Shown: positions 40,050 to 49,396 of the stretch, piece by piece | How positions within the stretch are numbered: the first letter of the stretch is position 1 | Layout: every line of letters starts with the position of its first letter | From: an uncultured Bacteroidia bacterium | GTDB lineage: Bacteria; Bacteroidota; Bacteroidia; Bacteroidales; UBA932 | Length of the DNA stretch: 64,000 bases | Direction of reading: 5' to 3' | Assembly: GCA_902785065.1 (NCBI GenBank) | Contig: CACZXH010000002.1 | Coordinates: 124,001-188,000, forward strand | Notes under the pieces: model-generated | Seen by the model: the letters and a program-made list of their open reading frames with translations, nothing else | Databases searched by the model: none | What the model was told of the DNA's origin: nothing | Position numbers and translations under genes: made by a program

Positions 40050-43000
40050 ATGGCAAACGAAAAGAAATTCATCACCTGTGATGGTAACTTCGCCGCTTCG
40101 AACATCGCGTATCTGTTCAGCGAGCACGCCGCCATCTACCCGATCACCCCGTCCTCGACCATGGCCGAGAACATCGACGAGTGGGCCGCCCACGGGAAGA
40201 AGAACCTGTGGGGTGAAACCGTCAAGGTGACCGAGATGCAGAGCGAAGCCGGCGCCGCCGGTGCCGTGCACGGTTCCCTCCAGGCTGGTGCCCTCACTTC
40301 CACCTTCACGGCCTCCCAGGGTCTCCTCCTGATGATCCCGAACATGTACAAGATCGCCGGTGAAATGCTCCCGACCGTATTCCACGTGTCCGCCCGCGCC
40401 CTCGCCAGCCACGCCCTGTCCATCTTCGGCGACCACCAGGACGTCATGGCCTGCCGCCAGACCGGCTTCTGCATGATCGCCTCCGGCAGTGTCCAGGAAG
40501 CCCAGGACATCGCCGCCGTGGCCCATCTGAGCTCCATTAAGGCCAGCCTTCCGTTCCTGCACTTCTTCGACGGTTTCCGTACCAGCCATGAGATCCAGAA
40601 GATCGAAGCCCTCCCGGAAGACAAGCTCAAGGAGATGATTTCCGAGAAGGCCCTCGCCCGCTTCCGTGAGCGCGCCCTGAATCCGGACGCCCCGGTCACC
40701 CGCGGTACCGCCCAGAACGGCGACGTCTATTTCCAGGCCGTCGAGACCCGCAACCAGTTCTATGACGCCGTCCCGGACATCGTGGCCCGCTACATGGGTG
40801 AGATTTCCGAGCTCACCGGCCGCAGCTATCGTCCCTTCGAGTACTACGGCGACCCGACCGCCGAGAATATCATCGTCGCCATGGGCTCCGTCACCGAGAC
40901 CATCAAGGAGACCATCGACTACCTCGCGGGCCGCGGCCGCAAGTACGGCCTCATCACCTGCCACCTCTATCGTCCGTTCTCCGAGAAGTACTTCTTCGCC
41001 GTCCTCCCGAAGAGTGTCCGCAAGATCGCGGTCCTCGACCGCACCAAGGAGCCCGGCGCCGTGGGCGAGCCTCTTTACACCGACGTGAAGGCCCTCTTCC
41101 AGGGCAAGGACAACGTCCAGATCGTGGGCGGCCGCTACGGCCTCTCCTCCAAGGACACCACGCCGGCCCAGATCGTCGCCGTGTTCGACAACCTCGACAT
41201 GAAGGAGCCCAAGGCGGACTTCACCATCGGCATTGTCGATGACGTCACCTTCAAGTCCCTCCCGATCAAGAGCGAGGTTTCCATCGTGAAGCCCGGCACC
41301 ACCGAGTGCAAGTTCTACGGTCTCGGTTCCGACGGTACCGTGGGCGCCAACAAGAACACCATCAAGATCATCGGTTCCCACACCGACCTCTACAGCCAGG
41401 CCTACTTCGACTACGACTCCAAGAAGTCCGGCGGCTACACCTGCTCGCACCTGCGCTTCGGCCAGCAGCCCATCAAGGCTCCGTACCTGGTGAACACCCC
41501 CGACTTCGTGGCCTGCCACGTCCCGTCCTACCTCCGCAAGTATGACGTCCTCAAGGGCATCAAGGAAGGCGGCACCCTCCTGCTGAACAGCCTCTGGGAC
41601 GAGGAAGAGACCATCAAGAACATTCCGGACAACGCGAAGGCCATCATCGGCCGGAAGCATATCAAGGTCTATATCATCAACGCGACCAAGATCGCCGCGG
41701 AAATCGGCCTCGGCAACCGCACGAACACCATCCTCCAGAGCGCTTTCTTCAAGATTACGGGCATCATCCCTTACGAGGATGCTGTGAAGTACATGAAGGA
41801 CGCCATCGTGAAGTCCTACGGCAAGAAGGGCGAGAACGTGGTGAACATGAACTACGCGGCCGTCGACCGCGGCGGTGAATACACCGAGATCCACATCCCT
41901 GCCGAGTGGGCCAACCTGACCGCCAAGTTCGAGAATCCGAACAAGGACCGTCTGGCTCCCGCCTTCGTCAAGGAAGTCGCGGACATCGTGAACGCCCAGG
42001 CCGGCGACACCCTCCCGGTCAGCGCCTTCATGCCGTACGCCGACGGCACCATGCCGGCCGGCACCGCGGCCTTCGAAAAGCGCGGCGTCGCCGTGATGGT
42101 CCCGATGTGGGATGCCGAGAAGTGTATCCAGTGCAACAGCTGCGCCTTCGTCTGCCCGCACGCCGCCATCCGTCCGTTCCTCCTCACCGACGAGGAAGCC
42201 GCCGCCGCTCCCGCCACCGTCAAGATGGCCCAGGGCAAGGCGAACCTCAAGGACTGGAAGTACGCCCTCGCCGTCTCCGTGGACGACTGCACGGGCTGCG
42301 GCAACTGCGTGGACGTCTGCCTCGCCAAGGACAAGGCCCTCGCCATGGTCCCGTACCTCCAGCACGAGGCCGAGCAGGCCAACTTCGACTACCTGAACAA
42401 GAAGGTCGGCTACAAGGAGTATGTGAACAAGTTCGCCAACATGAAGAACTCCCAGTTCGCCCAGCCGCTCTTCGAGTTCTCCGGCGCCTGCGCGGGCTGC
42501 GGTGAGACCCCGAACATCAAGGCCATCACCCAGCTGTTCGGCGACCACATGATGATCGCGAACGCGACCGGTTGCTCCTCCATCTACGGCGCTTCCTTCC
42601 CGGCCAGCCCGTACTGCACCAACGCCGCGGGCCATGGCCCGGCCTGGCAGAACTCCCTGTTCGAGGACTTCTGCGAGTTCGGTCTCGGCATGCACCTCGG
42701 TTCCGACCGCATCCGTGAGACGGTCGCCGCCACGATGAAGCAGGCCCTGGAGTGCGAATGCTGCAGCCAGGAGATCAAGGAGCTCGCTGCCAAGTGGCTC
42801 GAGGCTCCGAAGGATGCCGCCGTCACCCGCGAGGTCGCGGACAAGATCGTCCCGCTCGCCAAGGAGTGCAGCTGCGACACCTGCAAGAAGCTCGTGGAAT
42901 TCCAGCACTTCATCCCGGCCCGCAGCCAGTGGATCATCGGTGGTGACGGTGCCTCCTACGACATCGGTTACGGCGGTCTGGACCATGTGCTCGCCAGCGG

Positions 43001-43571
43001 TGAGAACGTGAACATCCTGGTTCTCGACACCGAGGTGTACTCCAACACCGGCGGCCAGAGTTCCAAGGCCACCCCGGTCGGCGCCATCGCCAAGTTCGCC
43101 GCCTCCGGCAAGAAGATCCGCAAGAAGGACCTCGGCATGATGGCCATCAGCTACGGCTATGTCTATGTGGCCCAGGTCGCCATGGGCGCCAGCCCGGTGC
43201 AGTTCTTCAACGCCATCAAGGAAGCCGAGGCTTATGACGGCCCGTCCCTCATCATCGCCTACTCCCCGTGTATCAACCACGGCCTGAAGGCGGGCATGGG
43301 CCTGAGCCAGAAGGAAGAGAAGCTGGCCGTCGACTGCGGCTACTGGCACCTCTACCGTTACAACCCGGCCCTCGAAGGCACAGACAAGAACCCGTTCACC
43401 CTCGACTCCAAGGAGCCTGAATGGAGCAAGTTCCAGGACTTCCTGAAGGGTGAGGTCCGCTTCGCGTCCCTGTACAAGATGTTCCCGGAGAGCGCCGACG
43501 AGCTCCTCTCCAAGACCGAGGAATTCGCCAAGGTCCGCCTGAACACCTACAAGCGCCTTGCCGGCAAGTAA
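40050..43571 (+). CDS. nifJ: Pyruvate:ferredoxin (flavodoxin) oxidoreductase
   Basis: 1173 aa, the usual length of the single-chain enzyme. Converts pyruvate and CoA to acetyl-CoA and CO2, passing electrons to ferredoxin. Domains in order: pyrimidine-binding domain I (YPITPSSTMAE), domain II, CoA domain, the ferredoxin-like domain with two 4Fe-4S motifs (Cys692/695/698/702 and Cys747/750/753/757), a third cluster ligand region (CAGCGETP), and the TPP pyrophosphate domain (GDGASYDIGYGGLDHV, NTGGQSSKATPVG). The last Cys of the second motif is followed by Leu instead of Pro. The small ferredoxin at 47765 could be its acceptor. Terminator follows. Confidence 0.97.
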   Translation: MANEKKFITCDGNFAASNIAYLFSEHAAIYPITPSSTMAENIDEWAAHGKKNLWGETVKVTEMQSEAGAAGAVHGSLQAGALTSTFTASQGLLLMIPNMYKIAGEMLPTVFHVSARALASHALSIFGDHQDVMACRQTGFCMIASGSVQEAQDIAAVAHLSSIKASLPFLHFFDGFRTSHEIQKIEALPEDKLKEMISEKALARFRERALNPDAPVTRGTAQNGDVYFQAVETRNQFYDAVPDIVARYMGEISELTGRSYRPFEYYGDPTAENIIVAMGSVTETIKETIDYLAGRGRKYGLITCHLYRPFSEKYFFAVLPKSVRKIAVLDRTKEPGAVGEPLYTDVKALFQGKDNVQIVGGRYGLSSKDTTPAQIVAVFDNLDMKEPKADFTIGIVDDVTFKSLPIKSEVSIVKPGTTECKFYGLGSDGTVGANKNTIKIIGSHTDLYSQAYFDYDSKKSGGYTCSHLRFGQQPIKAPYLVNTPDFVACHVPSYLRKYDVLKGIKEGGTLLLNSLWDEEETIKNIPDNAKAIIGRKHIKVYIINATKIAAEIGLGNRTNTILQSAFFKITGIIPYEDAVKYMKDAIVKSYGKKGENVVNMNYAAVDRGGEYTEIHIPAEWANLTAKFENPNKDRLAPAFVKEVADIVNAQAGDTLPVSAFMPYADGTMPAGTAAFEKRGVAVMVPMWDAEKCIQCNSCAFVCPHAAIRPFLLTDEEAAAAPATVKMAQGKANLKDWKYALAVSVDDCTGCGNCVDVCLAKDKALAMVPYLQHEAEQANFDYLNKKVGYKEYVNKFANMKNSQFAQPLFEFSGACAGCGETPNIKAITQLFGDHMMIANATGCSSIYGASFPASPYCTNAAGHGPAWQNSLFEDFCEFGLGMHLGSDRIRETVAATMKQALECECCSQEIKELAAKWLEAPKDAAVTREVADKIVPLAKECSCDTCKKLVEFQHFIPARSQWIIGGDGASYDIGYGGLDHVLASGENVNILVLDTEVYSNTGGQSSKATPVGAIAKFAASGKKIRKKDLGMMAISYGYVYVAQVAMGASPVQFFNAIKEAEAYDGPSLIIAYSPCINHGLKAGMGLSQKEEKLAVDCGYWHLYRYNPALEGTDKNPFTLDSKEPEWSKFQDFLKGEVRFASLYKMFPESADELLSKTEEFAKVRLNTYKRLAGK

Positions 43572-43589
43572 TTGCCCGTTGAACACATG

Positions 43590-43623
43590 AAAAGAGGGAT
43601 GGCCAGTCGGTCATCCCTCTTTT
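43590..43623 (+). terminator. Terminator after nifJ
   Basis: AAAAGAGGGATG / CATCCCTCTTTT, 12 perfect pairs, loop of about 10. Confidence 0.9.
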
Positions 43624-43629
43624 GATACC

Positions 43630-43807
43630 TGGAACCTTATGGGAGGAGACACAGGTGTCCGGGGGACTCCGCTTCGCTCCGGCCCCTCCCAACGTCTCCT
43701 GCGTCCCCGCAAGCGGGAACTTGTATCCGTCGGGCCCCTCCCCCTATACTTGTCCGGGGGTGGACAAGCCCCCGGACACCTGTGTCTCCTCCCTATATAA
43801 GGTTCCA
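43630..43807. repeat. Large inverted repeat with arms of about 36-39 bp
   Basis: Left arm 43630-43665 (TGGAACCTTATGGGAGGAGA...GTCCGGGGG) and right arm 43769-43807 are reverse complements apart from 3 extra bases (ATA) in the right arm. The 103-base centre holds a third copy of TGTCCGGGGG (43751-43760) that can pair locally with the right arm instead, and a small CCCGCAAGCGGG hairpin. It lies between the nifJ terminator and the lysR stop (8 bases away). No open frame inside. Confidence 0.88.
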
Positions 43808-43814
43808 GAAAAGA

Positions 43815-44618
43815 TTATTCCGAAAATCTGGAGGAGAGCCACTGGGCGATGGCGGAGCGGGAGAAGGCGTCGGAGACGCGGAGGTGGAGGTCCTGCTGGA
43901 GGTGTGGGAGGGGGTCAGGATGAATGATCAGCGTGCCCGACGCCTCCGAAGGGATGACCCCGACGAGGTTGGCATTCGTGCGCACAAGGTCCTGGATGAC
44001 GGGAAGATGGTCGGAGACGAGGACGGAGCGGGCGTAGATGTCCTGGCTGACCAGCGGGCGGTAAGGCGCCCAAACGGCATAGCGGGGTTCCTCAGGGAAG
44101 TCCGGACCGGCCGTGACCAGGGCGGCCTGGACCGTGCCCACGATGGAGCCGGCGTCGAAGTTGAGCGTATCCCCGCGCGCGGACGTGAAGTAATAGAGGT
44201 CCGCGTCCATGGATTCGGGAAAGGCGCTCTCTGGATAAGTATCGATAATGAAACTGGTCGCCGTAACGGCCAGTAAGTCACGCAGGAGATTGGGCAGCAG
44301 GTAGGTGGCGACATAGTCGGTCGCGGCGACGCGGACGGAGCGGTTCACCGTCATTTTGCCCGCGCTGCCGAAGAGGGCGTCGGTGGCGTCGTACCAGTGG
44401 AGAATCTTCGCCGCATAGTCCTTGAATACGTATCCCTCGGCCGTCAGGGCCACCTCTCCGCGTTTCCGGTCGAAGAGGACGGCGCCCACCTGCTTCTCCA
44501 GCTCGGCGATGTTCTGGCTTACGGCGGGCTGGGAGACGCCCAGGTGCTGGGCGGCCCGGGTGAAGCTTCCCTCGGCGGCCACCATCATGAAGACGCGCAG
44601 TCTGAAATCATCCAGCAT
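43815..44618 (-). CDS. LysR-family transcriptional regulator
   Basis: 267 aa, shorter than the usual 290-310. N-terminal winged helix-turn-helix at 3-60 (RVFMMVAAEGSFTRAAQHLG, SQPAVSQNIAELEKQVG, LFDRKRGEVALTAEG), a helical linker, and a compact effector domain (VRVAATDYVATYLLPNLL). It diverges from the M16 peptidase gene, and their promoters overlap at the -33 region, so it may regulate that gene as well as itself. Effector unknown. Confidence 0.92.
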   Translation of the reverse strand: MLDDFRLRVFMMVAAEGSFTRAAQHLGVSQPAVSQNIAELEKQVGAVLFDRKRGEVALTAEGYVFKDYAAKILHWYDATDALFGSAGKMTVNRSVRVAATDYVATYLLPNLLRDLLAVTATSFIIDTYPESAFPESMDADLYYFTSARGDTLNFDAGSIVGTVQAALVTAGPDFPEEPRYAVWAPYRPLVSQDIYARSVLVSDHLPVIQDLVRTNANLVGVIPSEASGTLIIHPDPLPHLQQDLHLRVSDAFSRSAIAQWLSSRFSE

Positions 44619-44643
44619 GATAAGGATTCCTTATAATCTGTCA

Positions 44644-44675
44644 CAAAGTAAACGATTTCAGACCACAAAAACAAA
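44644..44675 (-). promoter_or_regulatory. Promoter of the lysR gene
   Basis: Minus strand TTTG (44672-44675), 20-base spacer, TTACTTTG (44644-44651, one mismatch). Leader about 20 bases. Confidence 0.6.
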
Positions 44676-44700
44676 TTTATTGATTTTTTTGAGGAATTTA

Positions 44701-44730
44701 TTGTTTTTCAATAATTCTTTATTATATTTG
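44701..44730 (+). promoter_or_regulatory. Promoter of the M16 peptidase gene
   Basis: TTG (44701-44703), 19-base spacer, TATATTTG (44723-44730). The 9-mer AATTTATTG occurs twice just upstream (about 44674 and 44695), a possible regulator-binding direct repeat. Leader about 90 bases. Confidence 0.72.
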
Positions 44731-44827
44731 CATTCAGAAAGCCGAACAAAAGCCCACCAACGGCGCCCAGGTGCGGTTTTTGTAGGATTCACAAACAGAC
44801 TGAACATACCATTAATCTATAAACCCC

Positions 44828-47692
44828 ATGAAGAGATTGAAGAGATTTCTGATTGTCATCGCCTTCCTTCCGTTGCTGATTGTCATCCCGGTGAAGGCGC
44901 AGAACCAGAACCAGGAGCAGGCCATGCAACAGATGATGGCCGCCCTCCCCAATGATCCGGCGGTCCGCGTGGGCCATCTCGAAAACGGACTTACCTATTA
45001 CATCCGCCACAACGAGCTCCCCAAGGGCCGGGCGGAGTTCTACCTTGCCACCAATGTGGGCGCCATCCAGGAAACCCCCGACCAGGACGGTCTCGCGCAT
45101 TTCCTGGAGCACATGTGCTTCAACGGCACCGCGCATTTCCCCGACAAAGGCATCCTGGACTATCTGCGCTCCATCGGCGCGGAATTCGGCCGGAACGTGA
45201 ACGCCTCCACCGGCTTCGAGGAAACCCAGTACATGCTCAACAACATTCCCGTCGAGCGCCCTACGGTCGTTGATACGTGTCTGATGATCCTGTGCGATTA
45301 TGCACACTTTGTCAACAACGATCCCGTGGAGATCGACAAGGAACGCGGCGTCATCATCGAGGAGCGCAGACAGCGCCGGAATGCGCAGTGGCGCACGATG
45401 GAGGCCGCCCTTCCCATCTACTTCAAGGGCACCAAGATGGAGCGTTGCACCCTGATCGGCCAGCAGGAAAGCCTGGAGACCTTCAAGCCGGAGAGCCTCC
45501 ACAACTTCTACGCGACCTGGTACCACCCGGACATGCAGGCGGTTATCGTGGTCGGCGACGTGGACGTGGACCGCACCGAGGCGAAGATCCAGGAAATCTT
45601 CTCCATCATCCCCAAGTGCGAGAACCCGCAGCCGAAAGAGCATCTCACGCTTCCTGACCACACCGAGCCTTATGTGGGCGTGATTACCGATCCCGAGACC
45701 ACGAACCCGTCCATCGAGGTAATTTGGCACAGCGAGGCCTCGCCCGAGTCCTACAACGCCACCATCGTGGGCCAGATGGAGGACATCCTCAAGGTGCTGG
45801 TCCAACTGGTAATGTCAGAACGCTTCGCGGACATCGTCTCCAAGCCTGACAGCCCGTACCTGGCCGGCGGTTTCAACATCAGCAGCCTGATCTATGAGGA
45901 TATCGACGCCGTGACGGGCCAGGTCGCCCTCAAGGAGGACAACATCCTCCCCGGCTTCAAGGCCTTCTACACCGAACTCGAGCGCATGAAGCGCTTCGGT
46001 CTGAACGACGACGAAGTGAACCGCGCCAAGAAGCAGATTGAAACCATCCTGGACAATGCCGTCCAGAAAGCTCCCACCCGCCGCAACAGCGAGTTCGTGA
46101 GTCCGCTCATCAGCCACTTCTTCGACAAGGAGCCCTTCATGGAGCCCGAGACCGAAAAGCAGGTTGTGAACCAGATCCTCGCCCAGGTCAACGCCCAGGT
46201 CCTCTCCATGGTCGCCTCCCAGCTGATGACCGACAACAACTTCATCGTGGTCTATTCCGGCCCCGAGAAGGAAGGCATTGCCACCCCGACCGCGGAACAG
46301 CTTCTGGCCGCCATTGCTGAGGTAAAGGCCTCTGATATCCAGCCGATGGAAGGCGAGGAGATCGCCTCCGACTTCCTGGATCCGTCCCTGCTCAAGGGCG
46401 CCAAGTCCGGCAAGGCGAAAAAGACCATCTACGACGCCACCGAATGGACGCTCAAGAACGGCGTGAAGGTCATCTTCCTCCCGACCGACTACACCAAGGA
46501 CCAGATCCTCTTCGACCTGTACAAAGACGGCGGCCGCAGCCTCATCCCGACCGAGGACATTGCCTCCTTCGACGAGAACATTTACAGCCTGTACCTGAAC
46601 AATACCGGTGTCTCCGGTTTCTCCGGCACCCAGGTTTCCAAGATGCTGACGGGCAAGACCCTGAGCGTGACGCCGTACATCGGCAACCTCGAACACGGCA
46701 TCAACGGCAGCACCACGGCCAAGGATCTCGAAACGACCCTCCAGCTGGTGTATCTCTTCTTTACGGATCCGCGCTTCGACCGGGATGAATACGACAACGG
46801 CATCAACCAGATCAAGGCCGTCCTGCCGAACCTCGTCGGACAGCCCAACTACAAGCTCCAGAAGGAACTGTACAAGGTGCTCTACAACGACAATCCGCGC
46901 CGCACCCTGATCTCGCAGGAGACCCTGGACGCCGCCAGCCTCGCCACGCTGGAGAAGGACTACCGGATGCTGTTCAACGACGCCGCCGGCGCCACCTTCC
47001 TGGTGGTCGGCGACACCGATATCGAAACCTTGAAGCCGCTGGTGGAGAAGTACCTCGGCTCCCTGCCCAAGGGCAAGAAGGCCCTGAAGTGGGTGGACAC
47101 GAAGGAGCGGGTCCAGCAGGGCCGCATCGAGGACATCTTCGCCGTCGATATGCAGACTCCGAAGAGCTCCGTCATCCAGACATACAGCGCCTATCTCCCC
47201 TACACCGCCGAGCGTAAGGCCGCCCTGGACGCCGCCTCCTACATCCTGGACATCCGCTACACGAACTCGCTCCGCGAGGATGAAGGCGGCACCTACGGCG
47301 CCAGCACGAACGCGAGCTTCGGCCGCCGCCCGGTGGAGACGGCCCTCCTCCAGGTCGGCTTCGACTGCCGCCCGTCGATGTGCGACAAGCTCCGCGACCT
47401 CGCCGTCCAGGGCCTCAAGGACCTGGCCGAGAACGGTCCGACCGACGAAGAACTGACCAGCGCGGTCCTGAACCTCCAGAAGAACATTCCGGAGCGCCGG
47501 CAGACCAACTCCTACTGGAAGAACGCCATCGAGTCCTACGAAATCTACGGCCGTGACATGGATGCGGACAACGAAGCCGCAATCAACGCCCTCAGCAAGG
47601 AGAAGGTCCAGAGCGTCCTGAAGGAAATCCTTGCCCAGAACAACCTCATCGAGGTCGTGATGAAGCCCGCGAACACCGCCGAAGCGGAATAG
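44828..47692 (+). CDS. M16-family zinc metallopeptidase
   Basis: 954 aa, exported (signal about 1-24, VKAQ). Inverted zinc motif HFLEH at 91-95 (HxxEH) with the downstream Glu in ERGVIIEERR completing the site. Two M16 modules: the active N-terminal half (about 35-480) and an inactive C-terminal half (about 520-945), like pitrilysin or PqqL. Probably degrades peptides in the periplasm. Divergent from lysR; own terminator. Confidence 0.93.
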   Translation: MKRLKRFLIVIAFLPLLIVIPVKAQNQNQEQAMQQMMAALPNDPAVRVGHLENGLTYYIRHNELPKGRAEFYLATNVGAIQETPDQDGLAHFLEHMCFNGTAHFPDKGILDYLRSIGAEFGRNVNASTGFEETQYMLNNIPVERPTVVDTCLMILCDYAHFVNNDPVEIDKERGVIIEERRQRRNAQWRTMEAALPIYFKGTKMERCTLIGQQESLETFKPESLHNFYATWYHPDMQAVIVVGDVDVDRTEAKIQEIFSIIPKCENPQPKEHLTLPDHTEPYVGVITDPETTNPSIEVIWHSEASPESYNATIVGQMEDILKVLVQLVMSERFADIVSKPDSPYLAGGFNISSLIYEDIDAVTGQVALKEDNILPGFKAFYTELERMKRFGLNDDEVNRAKKQIETILDNAVQKAPTRRNSEFVSPLISHFFDKEPFMEPETEKQVVNQILAQVNAQVLSMVASQLMTDNNFIVVYSGPEKEGIATPTAEQLLAAIAEVKASDIQPMEGEEIASDFLDPSLLKGAKSGKAKKTIYDATEWTLKNGVKVIFLPTDYTKDQILFDLYKDGGRSLIPTEDIASFDENIYSLYLNNTGVSGFSGTQVSKMLTGKTLSVTPYIGNLEHGINGSTTAKDLETTLQLVYLFFTDPRFDRDEYDNGINQIKAVLPNLVGQPNYKLQKELYKVLYNDNPRRTLISQETLDAASLATLEKDYRMLFNDAAGATFLVVGDTDIETLKPLVEKYLGSLPKGKKALKWVDTKERVQQGRIEDIFAVDMQTPKSSVIQTYSAYLPYTAERKAALDAASYILDIRYTNSLREDEGGTYGASTNASFGRRPVETALLQVGFDCRPSMCDKLRDLAVQGLKDLAENGPTDEELTSAVLNLQKNIPERRQTNSYWKNAIESYEIYGRDMDADNEAAINALSKEKVQSVLKEILAQNNLIEVVMKPANTAEAE

Positions 47693-47712
47693 TAGATTTC
47701 CCGACTTACACA

Positions 47713-47746
47713 AAAAGAGGACGGCCCTTCAGGGTCGTCCTCTTTT
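47713..47746. terminator. Bidirectional terminator between the M16 peptidase and ferredoxin genes
   Basis: Stem AAAAGAGGACG / CGTCCTCTTTT with a loop that pairs further (CCCTTCAGGG); convergent genes on both sides. Confidence 0.88.
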
Positions 47747-47764
47747 ATTGGTTCGTTCCGGGAA

Positions 47765-47938
47765 TTACTCGCCGGGAGCGATGGCCTCGCACGGGCAGAC
47801 GCCGGCGCAGGTGCCGCAGTCGATGCAGACGTCGGCGTCGATGCTGTAGACGTCGCCTTCCTTGATGGCGCCGGTCGGGCATTCGCCCTGGCAGGTTCCA
47901 CAAGCCATGCAGAGATCGGGATTGATTACGTAAGCCAT
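47765..47938 (-). CDS. 2[4Fe-4S] ferredoxin
   Basis: 57 aa, starting MAYVINPDLCMACGTC. Two complete CxxCxxCxxxCP motifs: Cys10/13/16/20 and Cys38/41/44/48, the clostridial-type bacterial ferredoxin. An extra Cys at 50 (CPCEAI) follows the second motif. It is a soluble low-potential electron carrier and a natural partner for the pyruvate:ferredoxin oxidoreductase encoded 4 kb away. It is the last gene on the minus strand after the caspase operon, 63 bases downstream; I saw no convincing -7 element in that gap, so it may be partly read through from that operon. Confidence 0.95.
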   Translation of the reverse strand: MAYVINPDLCMACGTCQGECPTGAIKEGDVYSIDADVCIDCGTCAGVCPCEAIAPGE

Positions 47939-48001
47939 AGTTTCGTTTCTTATTAAATTTGGTTTTCAAACAACAGTTTCTCCTGTCCAGATTCCCTTCT
48001 A

Positions 48002-49396
48002 TCAATAAAAGTGCCGGTCCGTCGACCAAACCCGTTTTCCGTCGGAAATAATCGCCATATGCAGATTGTCGATCTCCTGGACACTGACTTCATGGAAGAC
48101 GATATTCCCGTCAAAATCGACGATATCCAACTTGGTATCCTCCTTGACATTCCCATCGGTATCGAGAATGACCAACGGGACATAGTCACCCAGCGAGAAA
48201 GAATTGTTCACGGCATACTTCCCGTCCATTTTCAGGATACGCTCCCCTGTAGCAACCCGGATCAGATACGCGTTTCCGGACTCGTCGCAGACATAAGCCT
48301 TCCCATCCTTCGTGTCATAAGAGACCGAACGCCATTCGGGCGGGACCACTTCCTTGCCGTTCCTGTCGATATACCCCCACATCGGTGTATTGGGGAGGGA
48401 AACGGAAGCGTATCCGCCCTTATTGAAACCAAAGGTCAGATTATACTTGCACGGGATAACTACCTTACCGGTATCGTCCATGAAGCCGACGCGATTCTTT
48501 TTCACCACAATGACACGGTTCTCGCAGGATAACAGGAAACGGCCATAGAAAAGACCGCAGACGCCAAGTCCGTAATAAGGGAGCTTCTTGGGATCCAATC
48601 CTGCCTGGTCCGCCAGGCGGATCAATTCCTCCAGGCTCGAATCCGTCACCCGGAACGGTTCAGCCTTCCGGTCTCGGGAAGCGCCGATCACTTTCGCCTT
48701 ATACAAAAACGCAGCCGCTTCCATATCCCGCACCGTGGCGGACAGATGGGAACAGCCCTGACGGCGGATTTCCATCACGGTCGTATAGTAAATCGCCTCG
48801 TAATTCCGGGGATTCTTATGCGCAAGGCTGCGGAAGATGCGGAAGGCTTCGTCATATTTCTTCTGATTATACAGCCACAGGGCATATCCGATGGAATTCT
48901 CGCCCATCGTGATGCTGTGGATCTTGGTTATCATCTCCCCGCGTACGAAAAAGATCTCCGTCATGTCGTAGGTCTGATCCCCTGCCAAGTGCACACGGGC
49001 GGAAACGACCCGCATCGGTTCAACAACCTTAACGTCCTTGCTCAACGCCGGGATTTCGAAATCCTTTTCATCGACTGGATTCTCCATTCTGTATTCGATA
49101 TCCTCATCGAAACTCCATTGCCGCAACTGTGTCAGGTAATCGTCGATGTGCATCGTGCCGTCAGGCAAACCCCGTTGTTTGGAAATCTCGTCCGAAACGT
49201 TGTCATCGACAAGGCATTTCATTTTCCCCACAGTCATTTCATCCAGGGCCGAACGATACGTGATGTCATCATCCCCCTCCAAATACCGTTTCAGGCAATT
49301 GCCAAAATGGGAAACAACCTCCGTCGGAGATTTAGAGGCCGCAACAGAAACAGTCCAGGGGGACAAAAAGGCAATCAGCAGTATAAAACGTTTCAT
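48002..49396 (-). CDS. Exported protein with WG repeats (caspase operon gene 6)
   Basis: 464 aa, signal peptide about 1-20. Residues 20-270 are alpha-helical in part with TPR-like tracts (IGYALWLYNQKKYDEAFRIF, NPRNYEAIYYTTVM). From about 290 there are WG/KWG-type beta repeats: VGFMDDTGKVVIPCKYN and MWGYIDRNGKEVVPPEW, then two weaker copies. WG-repeat proteins are usually extracytoplasmic binding scaffolds. Its ATG overlaps the stop of the preceding gene by 4 bases. Function unknown; likely an output or sensor component of the operon. Confidence 0.75.
   Translation of the reverse strand: MKRFILLIAFLSPWTVSVAASKSPTEVVSHFGNCLKRYLEGDDDITYRSALDEMTVGKMKCLVDDNVSDEISKQRGLPDGTMHIDDYLTQLRQWSFDEDIEYRMENPVDEKDFEIPALSKDVKVVEPMRVVSARVHLAGDQTYDMTEIFFVRGEMITKIHSITMGENSIGYALWLYNQKKYDEAFRIFRSLAHKNPRNYEAIYYTTVMEIRRQGCSHLSATVRDMEAAAFLYKAKVIGASRDRKAEPFRVTDSSLEELIRLADQAGLDPKKLPYYGLGVCGLFYGRFLLSCENRVIVVKKNRVGFMDDTGKVVIPCKYNLTFGFNKGGYASVSLPNTPMWGYIDRNGKEVVPPEWRSVSYDTKDGKAYVCDESGNAYLIRVATGERILKMDGKYAVNNSFSLGDYVPLVILDTDGNVKEDTKLDIVDFDGNIVFHEVSVQEIDNLHMAIISDGKRVWSTDRHFY

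Noticed and set aside
40044-43586. An open frame of about 1180 codons antisense to the pyruvate:ferredoxin oxidoreductase gene
   Set aside because: Product is Val/Gly/Asp/Leu-rich low-information sequence typical of the complement of GC-rich coding DNA; the sense strand encodes a complete conserved enzyme.
43630-43807. Insertion sequence
   Set aside because: No transposase frame between the arms and no flanking target duplication.
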